A DNA stretch of 64,000 bases from Faecalibacterium sp. An121 (lineage in GTDB: Bacteria > Bacillota > Clostridia > Oscillospirales > Ruminococcaceae). The stretch is from positions 1 through 64,000 of the forward strand of contig NZ_NFLM01000004.1 in assembly GCF_002160915.1 (NCBI RefSeq), read 5' to 3'. This document shows, piece after piece, positions 33,732 to 43,168 of the stretch. The position numbers and the translations under genes are program-made. Numbering within the stretch: the first letter of the stretch is position 1; each line of letters begins with the position of its first letter. Under the pieces are notes generated by a model. That model worked only from the letters and a program-made list of their open reading frames with translations. It was not told the DNA's origin and made no database searches.

Positions 33732-36185
33732 ATGTCTGAGAAAGTTACGATCAAGGTGGAGCGGCAGGTGCTCCATCTTCCTGCCATTGCCCTGCGCGGG
33801 CTGGTGGTCTTCCCAAACAACCTGGTCCATTTTGAGGTGGGCCGTGAAAAGAGCATCGCCGCCATCGAATGGGCGATGAGCAACAATTCCAACGTGTTCC
33901 TGGTGGCCCAGAAAAAGATGGACACCGACGAACCCGGCTGGTCGGACCTGTTCACCTATGGCGTTGTGGCCGAGATCAAGCAGGTGCTGCGGGTCTCGGA
34001 CGAGCTGGTGCGGGTGCTGGTGGAGGGCAAATACCGCGCCCGCATGACCCAGCTGGACAACGAAGGCAAGTTCCTGCTGGCGGCGGTGCAGCCTGCGCCC
34101 GTGCAGAGCGTCCGGGAGGAGGAGACCCTCCAGGCGGACGCTCTGGTGCGCAGCCTCAAGAGCGTCTTTGACGAATACCTCGCTTTGAACCAGCGTCTGG
34201 CCAAGGATGTGGTGTTTGCCATCGTGTCCAGCGATGACCCCGTCTTTTTGAGCGAGTACATCCCTGCCAATCTGCTGCTGCGCTATGAGGACAAGCAGGC
34301 GGTGATGGATGAGAACACCCTGATGGGCCGACTGGAAAAACTGATCGAGCTGCTGCGCCGGGAGTGCCAGGTCATGCAGATCGAAAAGGAGATCAGCGAC
34401 AAGGTCAACGAGTCGATGGACAAAAACCAGCGGGACTACTACCTCCACGAACAGCTGAACATCATCAGCAGCGAACTGGGGGAAGGGGACGACACCCACG
34501 CTGAGGCAGAGGACTACCGCCGCCGCATCCTGGCCCTCCAGCTGGGGGAGGAGAGCGAGCAGAAACTGCTGAAGGAAGTGGACCGTCTGGCCCGGATGCA
34601 GGGCAGCAACCAGGAGGCCACGGTGATCCGCACCTACCTGGATACCTGTCTGGACCTGCCATGGAATACCTTCACCGAAGATGATCTGGATATCGTCAAG
34701 GCTCAGGAGATCCTGGACCGGGACCACTATGGCCTGAAGAAGGTCAAGGACCGCATCCTGGAGATGCTGGCTGTCCGCAAACTGGCCCCCGATGTCAAAG
34801 CCCAGATCATCTGCCTGGTGGGTCCTCCGGGCGTGGGCAAGACCAGCATTGCGCGTTCCATCGCGGCCTGCCTCCATCGCAAGTACGTCCGGCTCAGCCT
34901 GGGCGGCGTACGGGATGAGGCGGAGATCCGGGGCCACCGGCGCACATACATCGGTGCCATGCCCGGCAAGATCATCAGCGCCATGATCTCGGCCAAGAGC
35001 CAGAACCCGCTGATCCTGCTGGACGAGATCGACAAGCTGGCAGGGGATTTCCGCGGCGACCCCGCCGCCGCCCTGCTGGAGGCGCTGGACCCCGAACAGA
35101 ACAATACATTCAAGGACCATTTCCTGGACATCCCCTACGATCTGAGCCACGTCCTGTTCATCACCACGGCCAACGACCTGGGCAGTATCCCGGCGCCTCT
35201 GCGGGACCGAATGGATATCATCGAGTTGCCCAGCTATACCCGCGTGGAAAAATACAACATTGCCCGCCAGCATCTGCTGCCCAAGCAGCTGGAGCTGTGC
35301 GGCCTGACCGGCAAGGTGACTTTGTCCAAGGGAGCCCTTTACGGCCTGATCGACGGCTATACCCGGGAGGCAGGCGTCCGCAGCCTGGAGCGCATCATCA
35401 CCAGTGTGCTGCGCAAGTGCGCCCGCAAGATCGCCGCCGGTGAGACGGAGAAGGTGTCGGTCACCGAGTCGATGCTGGAAGAACTGCTGGGTCCCCGTGT
35501 GGTCAAGCCGGAGTTCCTCAACCGGGACAATGCCGTGGGCATCGCCAACGGCCTGGCCTGGACCAGCGTAGGCGGCGAGACGTTGCCCATCGAGGTGCAG
35601 GTGATCGAGGACGGTTCGGGCAAGATCACCGTCACCGGCTCTCTGGGCGACGTGATGAAGGAGAGCGCCCAGCTGGCCATCACCTATGCCCGGGTCCATG
35701 CGGCGGAATACGGCATCGACACCGAAAAGCTGAAAAAGTGCGATCTGCACATCCACGCCCCGGAAGGCGCCATCCCCAAGGATGGCCCTTCGGCCGGCGT
35801 CACCCTGACCACCGCCCTGATCTCCTGCCTGTCCGGCCGCCCCGTGCGGGGAGATGTGGCCATGACCGGTGAGATCACCCTGCACGGCTATGTGCTGCCC
35901 ATTGGCGGCCTGCGTGAAAAGAGCATGGCGGCTTACCGGGAGGGGATGAAGCTGGTGCTGATCCCCAAAGACAACGAGAGCGACCTTTACGATGTGGACG
36001 AGGAGGTCAAGCAGAACCTGACCTTCATGCCTGTTTCCACTTTGGAGCAGGTGCTGGATACGGCGCTGCTCAAGCCTGCCAAGTCCATGCCCACCCGGCG
36101 CACCCGGGCCAGAAAGCCCAAGACCAGCGACGCCATCCTGCCGCCGCCGGCCGAAAAAACGCCGCAGCCGGGGGTCGTCTGCTGA
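33732..36185 (+). CDS. lon: ATP-dependent protease Lon
   Basis: 817-residue LonA: N-terminal substrate-binding domain (to ~205), coiled coil, AAA+ module with Walker A GPPGVGKT (364-371) and Walker [10 protein letters not shown], and the C-terminal protease with the Ser687 (DGPSAG) - Lys730 dyad. Start at 33732 chosen for GGGAGG upstream. engB follows 21 nt downstream. Degrades misfolded and regulatory proteins in the cytosol. Confidence 0.97.
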   Translation: MSEKVTIKVERQVLHLPAIALRGLVVFPNNLVHFEVGREKSIAAIEWAMSNNSNVFLVAQKKMDTDEPGWSDLFTYGVVAEIKQVLRVSDELVRVLVEGKYRARMTQLDNEGKFLLAAVQPAPVQSVREEETLQADALVRSLKSVFDEYLALNQRLAKDVVFAIVSSDDPVFLSEYIPANLLLRYEDKQAVMDENTLMGRLEKLIELLRRECQVMQIEKEISDKVNESMDKNQRDYYLHEQLNIISSELGEGDDTHAEAEDYRRRILALQLGEESEQKLLKEVDRLARMQGSNQEATVIRTYLDTCLDLPWNTFTEDDLDIVKAQEILDRDHYGLKKVKDRILEMLAVRKLAPDVKAQIICLVGPPGVGKTSIARSIAACLHRKYVRLSLGGVRDEAEIRGHRRTYIGAMPGKIISAMISAKSQNPLILLDEIDKLAGDFRGDPAAALLEALDPEQNNTFKDHFLDIPYDLSHVLFITTANDLGSIPAPLRDRMDIIELPSYTRVEKYNIARQHLLPKQLELCGLTGKVTLSKGALYGLIDGYTREAGVRSLERIITSVLRKCARKIAAGETEKVSVTESMLEELLGPRVVKPEFLNRDNAVGIANGLAWTSVGGETLPIEVQVIEDGSGKITVTGSLGDVMKESAQLAITYARVHAAEYGIDTEKLKKCDLHIHAPEGAIPKDGPSAGVTLTTALISCLSGRPVRGDVAMTGEITLHGYVLPIGGLREKSMAAYREGMKLVLIPKDNESDLYDVDEEVKQNLTFMPVSTLEQVLDTALLKPAKSMPTRRTRARKPKTSDAILPPPAEKTPQPGVVC

Positions 36186-36206
36186 ACCGATCCAAAGGGG
36201 GAAACC

Positions 36207-36824
36207 ATGAATTACAACAAAGCGGCCTTTCTGGCAAGCTATGGCATTTCCAGCCAGCTGCCCGACAGCGGGCGGCCTGAGATCAGTTTTTCGGGCCGGT
36301 CCAATGTGGGCAAGTCCAGCCTGATCAACAAGCTGTGCAACCGCAAGAACCTGGCCCGGGTGTCCAGTACGCCGGGCAAGACCGCCACCATCAATTTCTA
36401 TGAGGTGGACAGCTGCTATTTTGTGGACCTGCCCGGTTACGGCTATGCCAAGGTCAGCAACGCCGACCGTCAGCGCTGGGATGAGCTGATCAACAGTTAT
36501 TTCGACGCCCAGCGCAACCACACCCTGCTGGTCCAGCTGATCGACTGCCGCCACGACATCAGCGCCGACGATGCGCAGATGCTGCGGTATCTGCACTATC
36601 ACCAGATCCCCTATGTGGTAGCTCTGACCAAGGCCGACAAGCTGAAAAAGAGCCAGCTGGAGCAGACCCGCCAGGCCTTTGAGAAGGTATGCCTGACCTT
36701 TGGGTGCAAGGCTGTGGTGCTGACCAGCGCCGAAAGCGGCTATGGCATTCCTCAGCTGCAGGCCATCCTGGACGCCGCCGTTGCGGGGGCGCCGGGCGAG
36801 GGAGAACAGACGAATGGCTTATAA
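36207..36824 (+). CDS. engB: Ribosome biogenesis GTPase EngB (YsxC/YihA)
   Basis: 205-residue GTPase with G1 GRSNVGKSS (30-38), G2 region TPGKTATINFY, G3 DLPGYGYAK and G4 LTKADK. Needed for 50S assembly. Directly after lon, the usual order in Firmicutes; overlaps the methyltransferase start by 11 bp. Confidence 0.97.
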   Translation: MNYNKAAFLASYGISSQLPDSGRPEISFSGRSNVGKSSLINKLCNRKNLARVSSTPGKTATINFYEVDSCYFVDLPGYGYAKVSNADRQRWDELINSYFDAQRNHTLLVQLIDCRHDISADDAQMLRYLHYHQIPYVVALTKADKLKKSQLEQTRQAFEKVCLTFGCKAVVLTSAESGYGIPQLQAILDAAVAGAPGEGEQTNGL

Positions 36825-37575
36825 CGAATTTGCCTATTTTTACGATTCCTTCAATGAGGATGCAGATTACGAGGCGCTTTACCGCCATGTCAAAGGCCAG
36901 CTGGACGCCCATGGCATCACGGACGGCATTCTGGCCGATCTGGGCTGCGGCACCGGTGAGCTGACCCTGATGCTGGCCCAGGCCGGTTACGATATGATCG
37001 CCATTGACCAGTCGGAGGAAATGCTCTGTGTGGTACGGGACAAAGCCGACCAGCTGGAGCTGACCGGCAGGCTCCTTCTGCTGCAGCAGGATCTGTGCGA
37101 TCTGGATCTCTACGGCACCATTCGGGGGGCGGTGTCTACCTTTGATACCTTCAACCATCTGCCTGAGCTGGACAAAGCCATCGCCAACGCTGCTTTCTTT
37201 ATGGAAAAGGGCGGAGTGCTGCTCTTTGATATGAATACGCCCTACAAACACCGGGAAGTGCTGGGCAACAACACCTTTACCTTTGCAGCGGACGAGGCGG
37301 ACTGCGTCTGGAAAAACCATTTGGAAGAGGACGGGCGAAAAGTCCGCATAGCCCTGGATGTGCACGACCAGGAGACAGGGGAGCGTTTCCACGAGGAATT
37401 CTGTGAGTATACATATCCGCTGGACCAGATCCGCGCCTCGCTGGAGCGGCACGGCTTCACTTTGGAGTCCGTCTGCGATGGGGAGACGTTTGGCCCGCTG
37501 ACCGACACCAGCGAGCGGTATTTCTTCTGTGCGGTCAAAAATTATACACAGCTGGAAGGAGAACAAAATGGCTGA
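36814..37575 (+). CDS. Class I SAM-dependent methyltransferase
   Basis: 253 residues, motif I ADLGCGTGELTLMLA, motif II AIDQSEEML, and STFDTFNHL post-motif. Start at 36814 fits the family N-terminus AYNEFAYFYDSF. Substrate unknown. Overlaps engB before and hslO after, so translationally coupled in the lon-engB-mtase-hslO cluster. Confidence 0.9.
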   Translation: MAYNEFAYFYDSFNEDADYEALYRHVKGQLDAHGITDGILADLGCGTGELTLMLAQAGYDMIAIDQSEEMLCVVRDKADQLELTGRLLLLQQDLCDLDLYGTIRGAVSTFDTFNHLPELDKAIANAAFFMEKGGVLLFDMNTPYKHREVLGNNTFTFAADEADCVWKNHLEEDGRKVRIALDVHDQETGERFHEEFCEYTYPLDQIRASLERHGFTLESVCDGETFGPLTDTSERYFFCAVKNYTQLEGEQNG

Positions 37576-38467
37576 ATTGATCCGCGGTCTGTCCGAAAAT
37601 GGCGGGATCGTATTTTGCGGTATAAATTCCACCGATATCGTCTGCAAAGCGGAGCGGCTGCACAAGACCAGCGCCACCTGCAGCGCGGCTCTGGGCCGGC
37701 TGCTGACCGGCGCGGCCTTGATGGGTTCGATGCTGAAAGATGACCGCGACCGCATCACCCTGCGTGTGAACGGCGGAGGGCCTGCCGGTCTGCTCATTGC
37801 CTGCACCGACGGCACCGGCAATGTCAAAGGCTGCATCGACCATCCGCTGGTCGAGATGCCTCCCCGGGCCGACGGCCATCTGGATGTAGGGGGTGCAGTG
37901 GGCAGGGACGGCGTCCTGACGGTGATCCGGGACAATAAACTCCAGAAGGAGCCGACCGTGGGGCAGGTGCCCCTGGTATCGGGTGAGATCGCCGAGGATC
38001 TGACGGCCTACTATGCTTACAGCGAGCAGATCCCCACGGTGTGCGCCCTGGGCGTTTTGGTGGACCCGGATCTGAGCATCCACTGCGCAGGCGGATACCT
38101 GGTGCAGCTGCTGCCCGGAGCCACCGATGCGGAGATCACCCGGCTGGAGGCCAACATCGCTGCCATGCCCTCGGTGACCGAGATGCTGCAGGCCGGTGCC
38201 ACCCCGCGGGATATGATGGAAAAGGCGCTGGCCGGATTTGCACCCTCGGTGCTGGAGACCCGGCAGGTCTCTTACCGGTGCGACTGCAGCGAGGAGCGCA
38301 CCCGGGAGATGCTGCTCAGTTTAGGCCGCAGGGAACTGGAAAAGCTCCGGGATGAGGACCCCCGGTGCGAGGTGGTGTGCCATTTCTGCCACAGCAAATA
38401 TGAGTTTGACCTCAACCGGCTGCTGGCCGAACTGCCGCCCCAGGAGGAAGCTCCTGCCGCCCCGTGA
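37568..38467 (+). CDS. hslO: Hsp33 redox-regulated chaperone
   Basis: 299-residue Hsp33 with the four zinc/redox cysteines near the C-terminus: Cys238 and Cys240 (CDC) and Cys271 and Cys274 (CHFC). Oxidation of these activates holdase function under oxidative stress. Start at 37568 has GGAAGGAG; it overlaps the methyltransferase stop by 8 bp. Confidence 0.96.
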   Translation: MAELIRGLSENGGIVFCGINSTDIVCKAERLHKTSATCSAALGRLLTGAALMGSMLKDDRDRITLRVNGGGPAGLLIACTDGTGNVKGCIDHPLVEMPPRADGHLDVGGAVGRDGVLTVIRDNKLQKEPTVGQVPLVSGEIAEDLTAYYAYSEQIPTVCALGVLVDPDLSIHCAGGYLVQLLPGATDAEITRLEANIAAMPSVTEMLQAGATPRDMMEKALAGFAPSVLETRQVSYRCDCSEERTREMLLSLGRRELEKLRDEDPRCEVVCHFCHSKYEFDLNRLLAELPPQEEAPAAP

Positions 38468-38498
38468 CGGCGTCTTTCCCGAAACGATGCTGCATATG

Positions 38499-38538
38499 AA
38501 AAAGCTGGCCGCGCTTTGGGGCACGGGCCAGCTTTTTT
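38499..38538. terminator. Bidirectional terminator hslO / yqfD
   Basis: Stem AAAAAGCTGGCC / GGCCAGCTTTTTT with T- and A-runs on both sides, between the convergent genes. Confidence 0.92.
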
Positions 38539-38545
38539 GTGCGGT

Positions 38546-39691
38546 CTAACGCTGTACGATATCTGCCAAAAGGGTATAGGTGACGGTATAATCCAGGCTG
38601 CCGGCCCGCATTTTCACCTGCTCTTTTCTGGCTGCGATCCGGGCGCCGGGCCATTCGTCCTCCAGCGTCTGGAGACAGTGGAGGCGTGCCATGGCCAGAG
38701 CCAGCCCGTCGGGGTAGTCGGTCTGTCCCGCTTCCGTTTGATATACGGTGGTCTCCTCGATGGAGACCGGCAGGGGAAACCCCGCAGGGGCCAGCTGGAT
38801 GTGGCGCGTGACGGCACTGCCCTCTGCGCCGGCGCCCCAAAGGTTTGGAAGGGCAAGCTCCAGACCGCCGCAGCGCAAAAGCAGATGGGTGCGGGTGGTG
38901 CCGGTCAGCAGCGGGACCTGAGCGGAGAGGGGCTGCTGCCAGGCGGCCGTCCACTCGAACCGGGCGGTCACAGTGCCGGCGGCCGGGGCAAAAATAGGGG
39001 TGCCGTCCCGTTCGGTGCGGGATGTGCCGATCAAAGGCTGGCCTGCCTCCACCTGTTGGCCGGGAGTCACAAGGGCGGTGCCGCTCTGCAAATCCACCGC
39101 CTCTACCGTGCCGCCGGTCCTGGCACACAGCGTCTGCCACTTGCCCGAAAAGATGGCGGGGACCGGTTTAGCGGGAGTGACCTCCACCTGCAGCCTACCC
39201 CCGAAGAAATTGAGGCTGGCCCATGAGAATTCCCCGCTTTGCAGCAGGGCGTATTCGCCGGCGGCCAGCCGCTCCTGCGTGACATGTGCGCCGGGTTCCA
39301 GTCCGGCTCCGGTCCGCAGCACAATGGCGGCGCGAGCCTGCTGGCCGGTGGACAGGGCGTCGTAATCCACAGCCCAAACCAGGCTGCGGCTCCAAAGCAG
39401 AAGGGGCACAAAGAGGGCAGCCCCCACCCAAAGACCGGTGCGCCGGAACAGAGGGCGCAGACAGAAGAACAGCCCCATCCGTTTTTGGATGCGCAGCCGC
39501 ACACGACGCCGGCGGGCCATGGAAGCCAGCCGCCGGTAACGCCAGGCGGCACACTGTCCCGCAAAGCCGTCCGTCCGGGCTGTGAGCCGGGAGAGATGGA
39601 GCCCGCCGCTGGCGGCTGCATTCAGCAGACCTTCGGTGTTTCCGCCGCGGGCCGTGAAGGATACCATGGCCCAGAGCTGCAATGCGTCCAT
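38546..39691 (-). CDS. yqfD: Sporulation protein YqfD
   Basis: 381-residue protein with a membrane segment around 86-105 and a long extracytoplasmic region rich in short beta segments, as in YqfD/SpoIIIAG-side sporulation proteins. N-terminus WAMVSFTARGGNTEGLLNAA is typical. Made in the mother cell in B. subtilis relatives. Operon with yqfC (15 nt gap). Confidence 0.88.
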   Translation of the reverse strand: MDALQLWAMVSFTARGGNTEGLLNAAASGGLHLSRLTARTDGFAGQCAAWRYRRLASMARRRRVRLRIQKRMGLFFCLRPLFRRTGLWVGAALFVPLLLWSRSLVWAVDYDALSTGQQARAAIVLRTGAGLEPGAHVTQERLAAGEYALLQSGEFSWASLNFFGGRLQVEVTPAKPVPAIFSGKWQTLCARTGGTVEAVDLQSGTALVTPGQQVEAGQPLIGTSRTERDGTPIFAPAAGTVTARFEWTAAWQQPLSAQVPLLTGTTRTHLLLRCGGLELALPNLWGAGAEGSAVTRHIQLAPAGFPLPVSIEETTVYQTEAGQTDYPDGLALAMARLHCLQTLEDEWPGARIAARKEQVKMRAGSLDYTVTYTLLADIVQR

Positions 39692-39705
39692 CCGCCCGCC
39701 TCCTT

Positions 39706-39996
39706 TTATGTTCCGTCCGAAAAGTCGGTCCGCACAAACCGGCCCTGAAGTGTGATCCGGTGGGCTGCGAGGGACAGGATCTGCATCTCGTCCCCATACA
39801 CCGTAAAGATGCCGCCGTACAGCTCCAGGCAGAGTTTGCTGCTGTCATAGGTGCGGATCTGCCGGAAGTTCTGGATCTCCATCTGGGTGCCGGTCATATA
39901 GACAGACGGCTGGCGGTAGATCCCCGCAGGGGGCTGGCGGAACAGCAGCTTGAGCCAGCCCTGCGGCGTAAGCCGCCTTTTGTGTTGTTTCGACAC
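39706..39996 (-). CDS. yqfC: YabP/YqfC family sporulation protein
   Basis: 96 residues, with the YabP/YqfC core LELYGGIFTVYGDEMQILSLAAHRITLQG-like run (about 57-85). In Bacillus yqfC and yqfD are a sigma-E-dependent pair; the same order here. First gene of the minus-strand pair. Confidence 0.88.
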   Translation of the reverse strand: MSKQHKRRLTPQGWLKLLFRQPPAGIYRQPSVYMTGTQMEIQNFRQIRTYDSSKLCLELYGGIFTVYGDEMQILSLAAHRITLQGRFVRTDFSDGT

Positions 39997-40103
39997 CGTT
40001 TTCCCTCCTGTTGGCAGCCCTGCGGCGGTGTGCGGACAGGCGCTCCGTTGGCCGGAATGCCGCGCCGTCCCTGTCCATATATATGGAAGCAGGGGGGCTG
40101 CTT

Positions 40104-41165
40104 ATGTATTGCCGCTGCTTTTTTCAACGATGGGTGCTGGTCCTGCTGGCGCTGCTGACCGCGGCGCTGCCCTTTGCCGCGCCGGCAGCCTGCGCCCAGG
40201 CTTTGCGACAGGGACTGGTTCTGTGCGGGGGACCGCTGCTGCTGTCGCTGTTCCCGTTTTTGATCGTATCCACCCTGATGGTACGCAGCGGCGGCGGGGA
40301 CCTTTTGGGCCGACTGCTGGCACCCGCCGCCCGTCTGGCCGGCGCTTCCAGCCCCTGTGCCGGCGGTGTGCTGCTGATGGGGCTGACCGGCGGCTTTGCC
40401 CCTGCGGCCAACGCCGCGGCCCAGGCAGTCCGCGCCGGGCAGCTGGACGCCCGGGAGGCAGCCTGCCTGCTGCCCGCCTGCATTTGTTCGGGCCCTTCCT
40501 TTGTGATCCTGACGGTGGGGCAGGGGATGCTGGGCAGCATGGCACTGGGCGTGCGGCTGTTTCTGGCACAGGCGGCGGCTGGGCTGGCCTCGGCGGCATT
40601 TCTGCGCTGTGCGTGCCGGCAGCGACGGCAGCCTGCCTCTGCCGGGACACCCCAGCAGCCTGTATGGCAGCCGGTACGGCTGGATGCGGTCATTGCCGAG
40701 GCTGCTGTGACGTATTGCAAGCTGTGCGGCTTCATTCTGTACTTTCGGCTGCTGGCGGGAGGATTGGGGGCATTGCTGCCCGGCAGCAGCCTCCCTGCCG
40801 CCATGCTGCTGGAGGTGTGTTCCGGCTGCGACCTGGCCGCCCGGAGCGGGCGGTGGGCCAGCTGGCTGTGCTGCGCAGCCATCAGTTTGCAGGGCCTTTC
40901 GGTGCTGCTCCAGGTGCGGACCATCTGCCCGCCGGAGATATCCTTCCGGCCTCTGCTGCTGGCGCGGGCGCTGCATCTGCCTCTGTCTTTGGGATTGTTT
41001 CGCCTGCTGCTCTGGCTGCCGGGCGGAGAACAGTCTGCCGCTGCTGTGCTGCACAAGTTCCCGGCCATCTTGCGCCGGGTGCCGCCGGACTGTGCACTGC
41101 TGGCCTTTCTGGGATGCTGTCTGATCCTCTGCCAGCTCTGCCGCAGCCTGCCGCCTCAAGAATGA
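40104..41165 (+). CDS. YlbJ-like sporulation membrane protein (nucleoside-recognition/Gate fold)
   Basis: 353-residue protein with about eight hydrophobic spans. GVLLMGLTGGFAPAANAAAQ and ACLLPACICSGPSFVILTVG match the SpoVV/YlbJ-type Gate domain, in which two G/P-rich loops follow each other. YlbJ (SpoVV) transports dipicolinate in Bacillus; function here is inferred. Start at 40104 chosen for GGGGGG 7 nt upstream; an ATG at 40083 is possible. Divergent from yqfC. Confidence 0.75.
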   Translation: MYCRCFFQRWVLVLLALLTAALPFAAPAACAQALRQGLVLCGGPLLLSLFPFLIVSTLMVRSGGGDLLGRLLAPAARLAGASSPCAGGVLLMGLTGGFAPAANAAAQAVRAGQLDAREAACLLPACICSGPSFVILTVGQGMLGSMALGVRLFLAQAAAGLASAAFLRCACRQRRQPASAGTPQQPVWQPVRLDAVIAEAAVTYCKLCGFILYFRLLAGGLGALLPGSSLPAAMLLEVCSGCDLAARSGRWASWLCCAAISLQGLSVLLQVRTICPPEISFRPLLLARALHLPLSLGLFRLLLWLPGGEQSAAAVLHKFPAILRRVPPDCALLAFLGCCLILCQLCRSLPPQE

Positions 41166-41177
41166 CGGAGATAAAAC

Positions 41178-41216
41178 AAAAATCCCCGGGACCGTTTTCC
41201 ACGATCCCGGGGATTT
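41178..41216. terminator. Bidirectional terminator ylbJ-like / tRNA-Thr
   Basis: Perfect 12-bp stem AAATCCCCGGGA / TCCCGGGGATTT. Confidence 0.9.
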
Positions 41217-41219
41217 GGA

Positions 41220-41295
41220 TGGAGCTACTGATCCGATTCGAACGGACGACCTGCTCATTACGAGTGAGCTGCTCTACCGGCTGAGCCACAGTAGC
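41220..41295 (-). tRNA. tRNA-Thr(CGU)
   Basis: 76 nt including an encoded CCA. Acceptor GCTACTG / CAGTAGC, discriminator T, D arm with GGCTCAGCCGGTAGAGC, anticodon stem GCTCA / TGAGC with loop CTCGTAA (anticodon CGT), T arm CCGTTCGAATCGG. Confidence 0.97.
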
Positions 41296-41321
41296 ATACC
41301 ACGTTTGCTGCAACGCAACCT

Positions 41322-41350
41322 ATTCTATCACAAAAGACGCCGGGTGTCAA
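41322..41350 (-). promoter_or_regulatory. Promoter of tRNA-Thr
   Basis: Minus strand: -35 TTGACA (41345-41350), 17-nt spacer, -10 TAGAAT (41322-41327). Confidence 0.88.
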
Positions 41351-41471
41351 GCGATCCCCTTTGCCCTGCGGCGATGGAGAAAGCATGGGCCGTTTTGCTG
41401 GAAGGCAGCGGGCTGTGCCTACATGGTAAACCGCTTGAATACGCATCAAAAATTTTGTGTAATTTTCACAG

Positions 41472-41500
41472 TTTCCACTGTAAAGTTTTGGTGATATAAT
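41472..41500 (+). promoter_or_regulatory. Promoter of phoH-ybeY-era-recO-mutS2 cluster
   Basis: -35 TTTCCA (41472-41477), 17-nt spacer, -10 TATAAT (41495-41500). AATTTTCACA abuts the -35, as at the promoter before 22439. Confidence 0.6.
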
Positions 41501-41589
41501 AAAGCATAGAATTATAGTCTGTGTTAAACTGGGCAGGTGCGCGGCACCTGCGCAAAATCCGATCCATCATTCAGTGCGGGAGGGAACCC

Positions 41590-42552
41590 ATGGCAGAAAA
41601 GAGCATCGAACTGGACAGTGTAGAGATCGCCGCCGCTGTGTTTGGCAACTGCGACAGCAACATCCGCCTTCTGGAAAAAGAGTTTTCCGTCACGGCCACC
41701 TGCCGGGGCACCATGCTGCGCCTGGCCGGGGAGGAGGAGAATGTGGCGGCCGCAGCCCGGGCGGTGGAAAGTATGCTGCTCCTGATCGAGAACCACACGC
41801 CGCTGGAGGACCAGACCGTGCACTACTGCATGAGCCTGGCCCACGACGGCGAGGAAAAACGGGTCCGGGAGCTGACCGAGGACTTTGTGGCGGTCACCGT
41901 CAAAGGCCGGCCCATCCGGCCCAAGACGCTGGGGCAGAAGGAATATCTCAACGCCATCCGCACCCATCCTATCACCTTTGGAGTGGGGCCTGCCGGTACC
42001 GGCAAGACCTATCTGGCGGTGGCGATGGCGGTCAAAGCCTTCAAGGCAAAGGACGTCTCCCGCATCATCCTGACCCGGCCGGCTGTGGAGGCCGGCGAAA
42101 AACTGGGTTTTCTGCCCGGCGATCTGCAGCAGAAGGTGGACCCCTACCTGCGGCCTCTGTATGACGGCCTGCTGGATATGCTGGGCGCCGAGAGCTTTGA
42201 GCGTCTGGTGGAAAAGCAGCTGATCGAGGTGGCCCCCCTGGCCTATATGCGGGGGCGCACCCTGGACGATTCTTTTATCATTCTGGATGAGGCCCAGAAC
42301 ACCACACCGGAGCAGATGAAGATGTTCCTGACCCGGATGGGCAACGGTTCCAAGGTCGTGGTGACAGGGGACGTGACCCAGATCGACCTGCCCGACCGGA
42401 CCCGCAGCGGCCTGGTGGATGCTTTGCAGGTGCTCAAGAATATTTCCGGGATCGCACAGTGCTATTTCAACGAAAAGGACGTGGTGCGCCATCGTCTGGT
42501 GCAGGAGATCATCAAAGCCTATGAGGCTGCCGCGCACCCCGCGAAACGCTGA
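41590..42552 (+). CDS. PhoH family ATPase
   Basis: 320 residues; N-terminal KH-like region, then Walker A GPAGTGKTYLA (residue ~137) and Walker B SFIILDEAQN. PhoH/YbeZ proteins act with YbeY in RNA metabolism. Start at 41590 chosen for GGGAGGGAA. ybeY follows 37 nt downstream. Confidence 0.95.
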   Translation: MAEKSIELDSVEIAAAVFGNCDSNIRLLEKEFSVTATCRGTMLRLAGEEENVAAAARAVESMLLLIENHTPLEDQTVHYCMSLAHDGEEKRVRELTEDFVAVTVKGRPIRPKTLGQKEYLNAIRTHPITFGVGPAGTGKTYLAVAMAVKAFKAKDVSRIILTRPAVEAGEKLGFLPGDLQQKVDPYLRPLYDGLLDMLGAESFERLVEKQLIEVAPLAYMRGRTLDDSFIILDEAQNTTPEQMKMFLTRMGNGSKVVVTGDVTQIDLPDRTRSGLVDALQVLKNISGIAQCYFNEKDVVRHRLVQEIIKAYEAAAHPAKR

Positions 42553-42589
42553 TGGTAAAGCGCCGCCAAAAGAAAGGAGCGGACTGACA

Positions 42590-43081
42590 ATGTCCAATAA
42601 AGTTCTTATCACCAACGCGCAGAAGGCAGTCAAGGTGCCATCCGGCCTGCGCATCCTGATCCGCCGGGCCTGCAACGCTGTGCTCGAATATGAAAAGTTT
42701 GAGGGGCCGGCCGAGATCAGCGTCACCTTCGTGGACAACGCGGCCATTGCGGAGCTGAACAACCAGTACCGCAGCAAGCCCATGCCCACCGATGTGCTCA
42801 GCTTTCCGCTGGGCGAAGGCGGCCAGTACGACGTGGACGGCAACAACGGCTGCAAGATGCTGGGGGACATCGTCATCAGCATGGAGCGGGCCATGGAACA
42901 GGCCAACCTCTACGGCCATTCGCTGCAGCGGGAAGTGGCTTTTTTGACGGTCCACTCGATGCTGCATCTGCTGGGCTATGACCATGAGAACGGCGGCCTG
43001 GAGGCCGTCCGTATGCGGGAGCGGGAGGAAGCCATCCTTTTGCAGCTGGGACTGCCCCGCACGGTCAGTTATACCGAATGA
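42590..43081 (+). CDS. ybeY: Endoribonuclease YbeY
   Basis: 163 residues with the metal-binding motif HSMLHLLGYDH (H-x3-H-x5-H) and the substrate segment PTDVLSFPLGEG. Takes part in 16S rRNA 3' end maturation and quality control. AAAGGAGC upstream. Slightly longer than E. coli YbeY. Confidence 0.96.
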   Translation: MSNKVLITNAQKAVKVPSGLRILIRRACNAVLEYEKFEGPAEISVTFVDNAAIAELNNQYRSKPMPTDVLSFPLGEGGQYDVDGNNGCKMLGDIVISMERAMEQANLYGHSLQREVAFLTVHSMLHLLGYDHENGGLEAVRMREREEAILLQLGLPRTVSYTE

Positions 43082-43168
43082 GACCCGCAGCCGGGAAAGC
43101 AGGATGAGGAACAGCCCAACCCGGCAGATTGGCGGCTATACACCGAGGATGGAAAGAGAGTAAGACTT

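Noticed and set aside
33633-36602. 989-codon open frame antisense to lon
   Set aside because: lon and engB are clearly real on the plus strand; the antisense frame has no family features.
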